6,363 bases of DNA from CAZBGL01 sp964491375 (GCA_964491375.1 CAZBGL010000100.1:1-6363), one strand, 5' to 3'. Numbered from the stretch's first letter, positions 1-5,784 are shown. Notes: generated by a model not told the origin, from the letters alone. Program-made: numbers and translations.

Positions 1-1
1 G

Positions 2-337
2 GAGGAGAAGATCCGGTACAACCATGCGGATGAAACCGTAGCGTGGGTGGCCTGGGAACCCGGATCCGGCACCATCCGGGGCATCCGCTACGAGGTCGGC
101 ACCACGGGCGACACGGTCCGACACAACTTCACCACCGTATCGTTCTCCTCGGGTTTCGGGTCCGCACCGCACCTGATTGCGGACATGCAGACCCAGGACG
201 GGGGCGACACCGCGAACCTGCGGTACAAGGACCTGACCGCTTCGTCCTTCAAGGTGCAGGTGGACGAGGAGCAGTCCGCGAACAGCGAGGTCAATCACAC
301 GAGCGAGGAAGTCGGTTACATGGCGTTCGAGGAATGA
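2..337 (+). CDS. C-terminal fragment of a surface protein with H-type-lectin-like tandem repeats (5' end outside window)
   Basis: The reading frame is open from the left edge and ends at TGA 335-337, leaving 111 visible residues; the true start lies upstream. The visible part holds the tail of one repeat (EE, then NHADETVAWVAWEPG, residues about 1-20) followed by a complete repeat of about 85 residues ending EE...NHTSEEVGYMAFEE. The pattern, a beta-rich stretch with FxSGFGSAPHLIADMQT, then DGGD, then a phi-EE...H-x2-E-x-VGYxAfE ending, resembles H-type lectin (discoidin C-terminal-like) domains known from sugar-binding surface proteins. No hydrophobic anchor is seen in this part. Immediately downstream, on the same strand, are two minor pseudopilin genes, so a pilus-associated adhesin or secreted substrate is plausible, but that is inference from context. 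The fold assignment is by motif recognition only. The GTG at 47 is not a real start because homologous repeat sequence continues upstream of it. Confidence 0.7.
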   Translation, partial: EEKIRYNHADETVAWVAWEPGSGTIRGIRYEVGTTGDTVRHNFTTVSFSSGFGSAPHLIADMQTQDGGDTANLRYKDLTASSFKVQVDEEQSANSEVNHTSEEVGYMAFEE

Positions 338-339
338 GC

Positions 340-372
340 CCCCGGAAAGGGCCGGGTGTCGGGGATCTTTTT
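340..372 (+). terminator. Candidate Rho-independent terminator after the lectin-repeat gene
   Basis: Just after the stop codon, bases 340-345 (CCCCGG) can pair with 359-364 (TCGGGG, one G-T wobble), followed by ATCTTTTT at 365-372. A competing shorter hairpin, CCCGG 341-345 with CCGGG 352-356 and a 6-base loop, also exists but sits farther from the T-run. The position between a gene end and a likely new promoter supports a terminator. The stem is only 5-6 pairs, so this is tentative. Confidence 0.4.
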
Positions 373-376
373 GGGA

Positions 377-404
377 TTGAGCGAGGGCACGATTCTGTTA
401 CATT
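377..404 (+). promoter_or_regulatory. Candidate sigma70-type promoter for the pseudopilin pair
   Basis: TTGAGC at 377-382 (4 of 6 matches to the -35 consensus) is followed after 16 bases by TACATT at 399-404 (4 of 6 to the -10 consensus), with TG at 396-397 giving an extended -10. Transcription would start near 411, about 33 bases before the pseudopilin start. The bases 398-409 also form a tandem TTACAT repeat, and this is the most AT-rich patch in the 106-base gap between genes. Another sigma factor could be used; no sigma54 GG-N10-GC element is evident. Confidence 0.35.
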
Positions 405-430
405 TACATTGGGCCTGCACCCGGCTGCAC

Positions 431-436
431 AGGAGG
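431..436 (+). promoter_or_regulatory. Ribosome binding site of the GspH/FimT gene
   Basis: AGGAGG lies 7 bases before GTG 444. It fixes this GTG as the start, which also gives the correct 8-residue prepilin leader. Confidence 0.75.
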
Positions 437-443
437 GTCCGTC

Positions 444-971
444 GTGGCCGACCGGGTTCCACACGGCCTGACCCTGGTGGAGCTCATGATTGTGCTGGCC
501 GTGCTGGCGCTCCTGGCGGGCGTGGCCGTGCCGTACGTCTTGGCCGGTCTGCCCGGCTACCGGGCGGCAGGAGCGGCGCGGCAGCTCGTGGCAGATCTGC
601 GCCTGGCCCGGACGCTCGCCGTGGAGCGGGGTGTCCGCGCGTTCGTGGCGTTCGATCCCGCCACCTCCTCTTATGCCGTGCGCCTCGACACGGACGGGGT
701 GGCCGGGTTGTCGGCCGGAGACCAAGAGGTCAAGCGGGTCACGTTGGGGAACGAGTACCGGAACGTGCGGATAGGGAGCGCGAGGGCTCGAGATCCCGTG
801 ACCTTTCCGGACGACGTGGCCCTGTTCAAACCCCGCGGGACATCCAACGGCGGCAGCGTGTACCTGACCGTGCCGGACCACGATGACGTGGAACGGAAAG
901 TCACGGTGATGAGCACCACCGGAAGGGTCCGGGCCTATGTATGGAATCCCGCTTCGGGCACGTGGGACTGA
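444..971 (+). CDS. GspH/FimT family minor pseudopilin
   Basis: A 175-residue prepilin-like protein, the usual size for FimT/GspH minor pseudopilins, which help start assembly of type IV pili or the type II secretion pseudopilus at the inner membrane. The N-terminus is a class III signal: an 8-residue leader MADRVPHG, the peptidase site G8|L9, conserved Glu13 (+5), then a hydrophobic helix to about residue 35. The +1 residue is Leu rather than the common Phe. The C-terminal globular domain shows the family's LFKPRGTSNGGSV motif (residues 127-139) and STTGRVRAYVW near the end (157-167). The start is GTG, supported by AGGAGG 7 bases upstream. It lies 106 bases after the lectin-repeat gene and is followed after one base by the PilV-like gene, so the two are surely co-transcribed. 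FimT and GspH cannot be separated from sequence alone; pairing with PilV favours the pilus FimT role. Confidence 0.9.
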   Translation: MADRVPHGLTLVELMIVLAVLALLAGVAVPYVLAGLPGYRAAGAARQLVADLRLARTLAVERGVRAFVAFDPATSSYAVRLDTDGVAGLSAGDQEVKRVTLGNEYRNVRIGSARARDPVTFPDDVALFKPRGTSNGGSVYLTVPDHDDVERKVTVMSTTGRVRAYVWNPASGTWD

Positions 972-972
972 G

Positions 973-1350
973 ATGCGCGCACACACGCCCCCGGGGTACA
1001 CTCTTGTGGAAGCCCTTGTGGCCTTGGCCGTGTTCGCCCTGGGGATGTCGGCGTTCCTTCCCATGATCGTATCCAACGTGCGCGCCAACGACACGGCGGC
1101 GGTCCGCACGCGGGCCGTGGCCCTGGCCCAGGAGAAAATCGAAGCGGTTCGAGCGATGACCTTCGAGCAAGTGGTGGCTCGGGGAGGCGGGGAGGAGACC
1201 GTGGAGGGGGTCTTCACCCGGCGATGGAGCCTCTCCCCGGTGCCCCCCGATCCGGACGAGCTCATCCGGGTGAGCGTGGAGGTGAGCTGGAACCTTCCCG
1301 GCCGGGGCTCCGGAGCGGTCACCCTGCTCACCAGCAAAGGAAAATACTGA
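973..1350 (+). CDS. pilV: PilV-like type IV minor pseudopilin (prepilin-type N-terminal cleavage/methylation protein)
   Basis: A 125-residue prepilin. The leader is MRAHTPPG with cleavage at G8|Y9, followed by TLVEAL with Glu13 at +5 and a hydrophobic helix to about residue 32. The stretch RTRAVALAQEKIEAVRAMTF (45-64) matches the A-x2-LAQxKIExLR pattern typical of PilV/PulJ-type minor pilins. The short C-terminal domain is beta-rich (VFTRRWSLSPV, LIRVSVEVSW). ATG 973 comes one base after the TGA of the GspH/FimT gene (TGAGATG) with no strong ribosome binding site, so translation is probably coupled. An in-frame ATG at 937 is rejected because it would lie within the previous gene and lengthen the leader. 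PilV usually precedes PilW and PilX genes, but here the plus-strand run ends and an unrelated gene converges 10 bases later. PilV versus a GspI-like pseudopilin is not fully settled. Confidence 0.85.
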   Translation: MRAHTPPGYTLVEALVALAVFALGMSAFLPMIVSNVRANDTAAVRTRAVALAQEKIEAVRAMTFEQVVARGGGEETVEGVFTRRWSLSPVPPDPDELIRVSVEVSWNLPGRGSGAVTLLTSKGKY

Positions 1351-1360
1351 GCCGCCCCGC

Positions 1361-2131
1361 CTATCCTTCCGGCCTCCCTCCGTTGTCACCCAGCAGCCCC
1401 AGCACGGCCTCGGCCAGAGCCGGCAGCACCACCCCGGCCTTGCCTTGCAGAAACACATCCGTGCACGTCCGGGTGAGCTCGGAAGGGACCAGGTTCACCT
1501 CCACCACGGCGGCGCCGGCGCGCTTTGCGATCCAGGGCATCTGGTTGGCCGGGGCCACCTCGGCCGAGGTTCCCACCACCAGCATGACCCGGCATCCGTT
1601 GGCCAGCCGGTAGCTCTCCCGCAGGGCCTCCTCCGGGATCATCTCGCCGAAAAAGATCACGTCGGGCTTGAGGATCTGGCCGCACCGGCACGGAGGCGGG
1701 GTTCCCAGGGCGCGGGCCTCCTCCCGGGTGAACCGCGCCCCGCACGAAAGACACGTAAGCGTCCGATGACTCCCGTGGAACTCCACCACGCGCCGGCTGC
1801 CCGCTGCCTGGTGGAGGCCGTCGATGTTCTGGGTGATGACTCCCTCGACCACGCCGGCTTCCTCCAACCGCGCCAGGGCGCGGTGGGCCGGGTTCGGAGC
1901 GGCCGCATCCAAAACCGCCTCCATCTCGGCCAGCATCCGCCACACCTTGGCCGGGTCGCGCCGGAACGCATGAATGGTAGCGTACTCCTGGGGGTCGAAC
2001 CGCTCCCACAGCCCGCCCTTGCTGCGAAAGTCGGGGATTCCGCTCTCGACGCTGATCCCCGCACCCGTCAGCACCACGACCCTGCGCCTCACAGCCAGGA
2101 GGCGCGCCGCTTCCGTTAACCGTTGTTCCAT
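1361..2131 (-). CDS. cobB: Sir2-family NAD-dependent protein deacetylase (sirtuin)
   Basis: A 256-residue protein, full length for a bacterial sirtuin. Sirtuins remove acyl groups from protein lysines using NAD+, giving nicotinamide and O-acyl-ADP-ribose; they act in the cytoplasm, for example on acetyl-CoA synthetase. All core motifs are present: GAGIS (23-27), GIPDFRS (31-37), TQNIDGLH (100-107), catalytic His119 in FHGS, the zinc cysteines C127, C130, C148 and C150, FFGE (160-163), GTSAEVAP (187-194) and VN (212-213). The second zinc pair is C-x-C rather than C-x2-C. The Tyr-x2-Arg pair that gives SIRT5/CobB-type enzymes their succinyl/malonyl preference is absent (RMLAEME at 65-71), so deacetylation is the better guess. 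ATG 2131 has GGAGG at 2138-2142, 6 bases away. The start overlaps the end of the flavoprotein gene by 16 bases, showing one operon and likely coupling. The gene converges with the pilV-like gene. Confidence 0.95.
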   Translation of the reverse strand: MEQRLTEAARLLAVRRRVVVLTGAGISVESGIPDFRSKGGLWERFDPQEYATIHAFRRDPAKVWRMLAEMEAVLDAAAPNPAHRALARLEEAGVVEGVITQNIDGLHQAAGSRRVVEFHGSHRTLTCLSCGARFTREEARALGTPPPCRCGQILKPDVIFFGEMIPEEALRESYRLANGCRVMLVVGTSAEVAPANQMPWIAKRAGAAVVEVNLVPSELTRTCTDVFLQGKAGVVLPALAEAVLGLLGDNGGRPEG

Positions 2132-2958
2132 GGCTCTCCTCCGTTGCGCAGGGTCTCCACCCGGCTTCGGATTTCGCGCAGGCGCGCTTTGAACCGGGGT
2201 CCCGACGGCAAAATGCGCTCATCGAAGTGACGCCGCATCACGGCCTCGCTCCACCTGGGCTCGGCACCCTCCTCCGGCTCGAACACCACACGACCCCCTT
2301 CCGGTTGCCACCGGCCCGGAAGGTCACAAAGCACGCAGTACGCCGTTCCGTCCCCGCGGGTGACGACCAGGTTCAGGCGACACACCGGGCAGGTCCCGGG
2401 GTCTCCCCGGTAGGCGGTTTCTCCGCGGGCCAGGGCGCGGCCGGCCGCCAGGGCCCGTTCGCACGCCCCGGGATCGTCCAGCACCTCTCCCGGTCCTTGG
2501 GCGTGTCCCACGAACTGGTCCACTACGGGCATCCCCAAAAAGAGGAAAAACATCGACACCTGGCTCAAGACCAACGGCTCCCACCCGGGCACCCCGGCGG
2601 CCGCCACCGCCACCCCGGGCCGTCCCGCGAACTCCCGCCGCATCCCGAAGCGGATCATCCGGTCGTGGAGATTTTTCACGACGGCCGTCGCGCCCAGCAC
2701 GTAGCACGGGGACCCCAGCACCACCGCATCGGCCCACCGCATGGCCGAAAGGAACTCGCCAAACCGATCCTCCTGCACGCAATCCCGGTCCCGGAACACG
2801 CACGCCATGCACCCCCGGCACGGCCCCAGATCCAGGTCGGTCAGTTTCAGAAAGCGCGTTTCCGCGCCCTCCTGGGCCGCCCCCCGCAACACCAGGCGCA
2901 CCAGGATGTCCGTGTTCCCCCAAGAACGCGCGCTGGCGCTCAATCCGAGAACGTTCAT
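2116..2958 (-). CDS. Flavodoxin-fold NAD(P)H-dependent FMN reductase / iron-sulfur flavoprotein family
   Basis: A 280-residue protein. Residues 1-150 are a flavodoxin-like fold: MNVLGLSASARSWGNTD carries the S-x-R-x2-GNT phosphate-binding loop for FMN, and ADAVVLGSPCYVLGATAVVKNLHDR (77-100) is the second FMN-contacting segment. A compact cysteine cluster, C47-x2-C50-x2-C53-x6-C60, matches the pattern known in Methanosarcina-type iron-sulfur flavoproteins, where it binds a [4Fe-4S] cluster. A C-terminal extension adds C190-x2-C193 and C208-x2-C211, a zinc-ribbon or rubredoxin-like pair of knuckles, then a charged helix. The expected role is cytoplasmic electron transfer or reduction of an unknown substrate. 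An in-frame start further upstream exists, but ATG 2958 is chosen because GGGGAG (2967-2972) lies 8 bases before it and the fold begins at once. It leads an operon with the sirtuin. Cofactor content is predicted, not shown. Confidence 0.88.
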   Translation of the reverse strand: MNVLGLSASARSWGNTDILVRLVLRGAAQEGAETRFLKLTDLDLGPCRGCMACVFRDRDCVQEDRFGEFLSAMRWADAVVLGSPCYVLGATAVVKNLHDRMIRFGMRREFAGRPGVAVAAAGVPGWEPLVLSQVSMFFLFLGMPVVDQFVGHAQGPGEVLDDPGACERALAAGRALARGETAYRGDPGTCPVCRLNLVVTRGDGTAYCVLCDLPGRWQPEGGRVVFEPEEGAEPRWSEAVMRRHFDERILPSGPRFKARLREIRSRVETLRNGGEPWNNG

Positions 2959-2966
2959 GGTGTGTA

Positions 2967-2972
2967 CTCCCC
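2967..2972 (-). promoter_or_regulatory. Ribosome binding site deciding the flavoprotein start
   Basis: On the minus strand GGGGAG sits 8 bases before ATG 2958. The frame stays open 88 codons further upstream, across the start of archease, and that extension has no protein-like character, so this site settles the start. Confidence 0.6.
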
Positions 2973-2982
2973 GCGTGCGGGC

Positions 2983-3011
2983 TGGACGGAACCTGAGAGT
3001 GCTAGTATAGG
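2983..3011 (+). promoter_or_regulatory. Divergent promoter region between flavoprotein and archease
   Basis: On the plus strand TGGACG (2983-2988) and TATAGG (3006-3011) are separated by 17 bases, each matching the sigma70 consensus at 4 of 6 positions; this would serve archease. On the minus strand TATACT (3009 down to 3004; 5 of 6 to the -10 consensus) overlaps it and would serve the flavoprotein operon about 46 bases downstream, though its -35 is poor. Overlapping -10 elements on both strands imply that the two promoters may compete. The locally AT-rich CTAGTATAG stands out from the GC-rich surroundings. Confidence 0.4.
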
Positions 3012-3041
3012 GGTTCCCGGTGCGGCGTTCTAGGTCCACCG

Positions 3042-3049
3042 AAGGGAGG
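3042..3049 (+). promoter_or_regulatory. Ribosome binding site deciding the archease start
   Basis: AAGGGAGG lies 6 bases before GTG 3056. An in-frame GTG at 3020 has no such site and would add 12 residues not expected in the family, so 3056 is the start. Confidence 0.75.
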
Positions 3050-3055
3050 CGGGAC

Positions 3056-3478
3056 GTGGCCGGATGGAAGCGGCTCGACCACACGGCAGACCTGGCGCTC
3101 GAGGCCTGGGGAGGCACGCCCGAGGAAGCACTCGAGGCGCTGTGCACGGGGTTGCTGCGGCAGATCACCGACCCCGAGCGGGTCCGGCCCCTTGAAGCCA
3201 CTCCCCTGCTCGTCGAAGGCATGGACCGGGAGGAGGCCGTGGTGGGGTTCCTGGGGGAGCTCCTCTACCAGATCTACGGGAAGGGGCAACTGTTCAACCA
3301 CGTGGCCGTCCACAGCGTGGGCACCCGGAACATCCGGGGCGAGGCATGGGGGGAGCCGAGGGACCCCTCCAGGCACACGCTGGATCTGGAGGTCAAAGCG
3401 GCCACGTACTACGACCTCCGGTTCGAGCGGGACTCGGAAACCGGGGGGTGGCGCATCCGGGTGGTGTTCGACGTCTAG
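3056..3478 (+). CDS. Archease (activator of RtcB-type RNA ligase)
   Basis: A 140-residue protein of normal archease length. Archease is a cytoplasmic metal-binding cofactor that speeds guanylation and turnover of the RtcB tRNA-splicing/RNA-repair ligase. Family signatures are present in order: DHTAD (8-12), AWGGTPEEALE (17-27), GLLRQITD (32-39), EGMDREEAVVGFLGELLY (54-71), GEAWGE (95-100), the hallmark LEVKAATYYDL (111-121) with Lys114, and the C-terminal FDV ending with Asp139. The hallmark is usually EVKAxTYH; here the His is Tyr. GTG 3056 is chosen for its AAGGGAGG site. It is transcribed away from the flavoprotein-sirtuin operon from a shared intergenic region, and no rtcB lies in the window, so the partner must be elsewhere or just absent from this region. 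Its TAG stop overlaps the stop of the convergent fusion gene by 4 bases. Confidence 0.93.
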   Translation: MAGWKRLDHTADLALEAWGGTPEEALEALCTGLLRQITDPERVRPLEATPLLVEGMDREEAVVGFLGELLYQIYGKGQLFNHVAVHSVGTRNIRGEAWGEPRDPSRHTLDLEVKAATYYDLRFERDSETGGWRIRVVFDV

Positions 3479-5784
3479 GTTCCGTCCCCCTCCAGATCCC
3501 GCAGGAACCGGAGGACGCGTTCCTGGGTGCCGCCCACGTCCTCCAGCAGGATCCCGTGCCGGTCCGACGGGATCAAGACGAGGGCCTTGTCTTTTCCGGG
3601 CAGCCCGCGGTACAGGATCTCGGCGCTTTCCGGATCCACCGTCGGGTCCTCGGAGCCCTGGATCAGCAGGACCGGGCACCGGACCCTGTCCAGCCGATCC
3701 TGGGTGGCCCCGATCAGGTGTCCCAGCTGGTACAGCCCGCGCACGGGTACGTGGCGGTAGTTGATGTCGGGATGCTCGGGCTCGGTCCGGTGGAATCGCA
3801 GGACCCCTTTCCCAGCCAGGGTGCCCATGACCACGTTGGCCCCGTGAACCAGCGGGACGAGACGCATCCCCCGGTCCCGGACCCGCACGGGTGCCGCCAC
3901 CGCCGCCACGCCGGCCAGCGCGACCGGATCCTCCGCGGCCAGGCACAGGGCCAGGCAACCGCCCGCCGAAAAACCCACAACGGCCACCCGATCCGTCAGG
4001 AGCGCGGCGATCCGGAACCCGCGCCGCGCCGACGCGAGCCAGTCCTCCCACGTGGTGCGCTCCATGGCCAGGGGGGACGTCCCGTGGCCCGCCAGCCGCA
4101 CCCCCACCACGGGGTAGCCCCCTTCGGCCAGCCGTTCCCCGAAGGGCCGCATCTCCGCAGGGCTTGCGGAAAACCCATGCAGAAGCACGACCGCCAGTCT
4201 CCTGGGTCGCTCAGGGAGCAAGAGAAACGGCTCCGACGGCCTCTTCGGGGGTTCCTCCCGTTCCGGATCCTGGGCACGGTCGACCGAGCGGAGCTCAACC
4301 TCATGGTCCCGGAGTTCGTCATCGAACCGAAGGCGGGCCCACTCCCGGCCCGGGAGACGGGCCTCTTCGTCCAGGGCGCGCTCCACCGCCCTTCGGACCC
4401 CGGCCAGGGGGGCCACCTCGTTGGCATACACCGCCAGGGGGTTCTCCACACGGATCTCGTCGATGTGGTGCTCTTGTCGCAGTTTCTCCGAAAACCGGTA
4501 CACGTCCCCTTCGCGTTCCAGCAACCCCGCCCGCCGGGCCGTATCCACCAACTGGTCCAACCCCGGGCATCCATCATCCAGGAGCCCCCGGTAACGCGCG
4601 GGGTCGAGCACGCTGGGATGGAGGTGGAGCCCGGGCCGGGCCTGGGCCCGTTTCACGGACAGGTAGACCGCTCGGTGGAACCGTGCAGCCGCCACCTCGG
4701 TGAGCCCCTTGTCCAGGAACCCGAACACCACCCGGCTCGCCAGGTGGCTCAGGTTCACGGTCGCGGCGGCGTACATGGCCACCATGTATCCGTCCCGAAG
4801 GCGCATGGCCTGCCGGCGGGCGCGGTGGCGCCACACCCGGGCGACCCAGCCCGCCCCTTTTGCGCGCACCAGATCCCCCGGGGTGGCGGCTTCCCCTGCC
4901 AACCGGAGCACCAGCCACCGGTCCCACCACGGAAGGAACTCCTCCACGTCCAGGGGGTCGGCGAGCCGGATATCCATGTCGCTGTCCCGGAGGAGCAGGT
5001 TTCCCTCGATCAGGAGTTCCTCGGACATCCTCGGGCTCAGCCCCCGGTGGAACAGCTCGGCGCCTTTCTGGAGAAAGTTCTCGCTGATCCGGATGGGATA
5101 GAAGGTGATGTTCGCCGGCACGATCCGGGTGGGGCGTGCGGCCCGCTCCACCAGTTGCCCCGGCCCCTCCAGCCCCAGCGCGGCGGCCCAATGCTCCAGC
5201 CGGCCCTGCTCACCCCTTTCTGCGGCCCTCCGGACCGCCCGCTTGAAACCTTCCACGGCCAGTCCCACCACGGCCGCGCCGGTGTGGTGCTTCCGCCGCT
5301 CCCGCGCGGTGCGCGAGTACACGCGGTACCGCCCGGCCTCGTCGAGTACGCGCCGGTCCTTGACCATGCCCCCTTCGGGGAAAACCACCACTTTCCGACC
5401 GCGCAGCACCTCGGCCGCCAGGAACGGGAGCAGATCCCCCCAGTCGTTGGGCACCGCCCCCAGGCTCCTCAGGTACCGGGAAAGGGCCTCTGGCCCGCGG
5501 AAGAAATCCCCCCCGGCCACCGACCGGCAGTAGGCTCCTGTGTGCCGATAGATCAGGTACTGGGGGATGAAGGTCTCAAAACGGGCGAAGTGGTTGAACA
5601 GGAAGATTTCGCCGGACTCCAGAAGGGAAGCGTCGCCGTGGAGCCGGATGTGTATCCGGAGCACCCGTTCCAGCAGGCCCAGGGTGCGCACCGTCCACTC
5701 GTATACCGCGGGCTGGATCTCGAAGTCCGACACCGTGAACATGGCGGGCCGCCCCGGCGCGTCCCCTGTTGGCGAAAGGCTCAC
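3475..5784 (-). CDS. Bifunctional acyltransferase (PlsB/PlsC-like) - alpha/beta hydrolase (Est30-like) fusion
   Basis: A 769-residue two-domain protein. Residues about 20-480 resemble glycerol-3-phosphate acyltransferases: block I FNHFARFE (63-70, His65 with Glu70 where the family usually has Asp in H-x4-D), block II-like GGDFFR (91-96), block III VVVFPEGG (132-139), block IV-like IVPANITFYPI (221-231), then a helical region (about 330-460) like the C-terminal part of PlsB. A charged, Pro-rich linker (about 500-525) leads to residues 528-765, an esterase of the COG1647 type: LLHGFSASPAEMRPF (oxyanion region), LAGHGT (565-569), nucleophile GFSAGG with Ser606, GSEDPTVD with Asp713, and DRHG with His743, a complete triad. 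It may move acyl chains onto and off glycerol-phosphate or lysolipid substrates; the exact substrate is unknown. No clear signal peptide is seen. GTG 5784 overlaps the thioesterase stop (GTGA); ATG 5742, just before the conserved part, is an alternative start lacking a good ribosome binding site. Confidence 0.88.
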   Translation of the reverse strand: MSLSPTGDAPGRPAMFTVSDFEIQPAVYEWTVRTLGLLERVLRIHIRLHGDASLLESGEIFLFNHFARFETFIPQYLIYRHTGAYCRSVAGGDFFRGPEALSRYLRSLGAVPNDWGDLLPFLAAEVLRGRKVVVFPEGGMVKDRRVLDEAGRYRVYSRTARERRKHHTGAAVVGLAVEGFKRAVRRAAERGEQGRLEHWAAALGLEGPGQLVERAARPTRIVPANITFYPIRISENFLQKGAELFHRGLSPRMSEELLIEGNLLLRDSDMDIRLADPLDVEEFLPWWDRWLVLRLAGEAATPGDLVRAKGAGWVARVWRHRARRQAMRLRDGYMVAMYAAATVNLSHLASRVVFGFLDKGLTEVAAARFHRAVYLSVKRAQARPGLHLHPSVLDPARYRGLLDDGCPGLDQLVDTARRAGLLEREGDVYRFSEKLRQEHHIDEIRVENPLAVYANEVAPLAGVRRAVERALDEEARLPGREWARLRFDDELRDHEVELRSVDRAQDPEREEPPKRPSEPFLLLPERPRRLAVVLLHGFSASPAEMRPFGERLAEGGYPVVGVRLAGHGTSPLAMERTTWEDWLASARRGFRIAALLTDRVAVVGFSAGGCLALCLAAEDPVALAGVAAVAAPVRVRDRGMRLVPLVHGANVVMGTLAGKGVLRFHRTEPEHPDINYRHVPVRGLYQLGHLIGATQDRLDRVRCPVLLIQGSEDPTVDPESAEILYRGLPGKDKALVLIPSDRHGILLEDVGGTQERVLRFLRDLEGDGT

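Noticed and set aside
291..1337. A minus-strand open frame of 348 codons across the pseudopilin genes
   Set aside because: It is antisense to two genes with textbook prepilin leaders and ribosome binding; the product is low-complexity and Arg/Pro-rich.
1351..1360. A bidirectional terminator between pilV-like and sirtuin genes
   Set aside because: The 10-base gap and nearby bases show no convincing hairpin with a T-run on either strand.
2227..3033. A plus-strand open frame of 268 codons over the flavoprotein gene
   Set aside because: His-, Pro- and Gly-rich shadow of a well-supported flavodoxin-fold gene; no ribosome binding site or motif.
3020..3055. Archease starting at GTG 3020
   Set aside because: No ribosome binding site there; the strong AAGGGAGG serves GTG 3056, and the family normally begins only a few residues before HTAD.
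2959..3222. An 88-codon N-terminal extension of the flavoprotein upstream of ATG 2958
   Set aside because: It is Ser/Arg-rich with no protein-like pattern, crosses the divergent promoter and the archease start, and the flavodoxin fold begins exactly at ATG 2958 behind a ribosome binding site.
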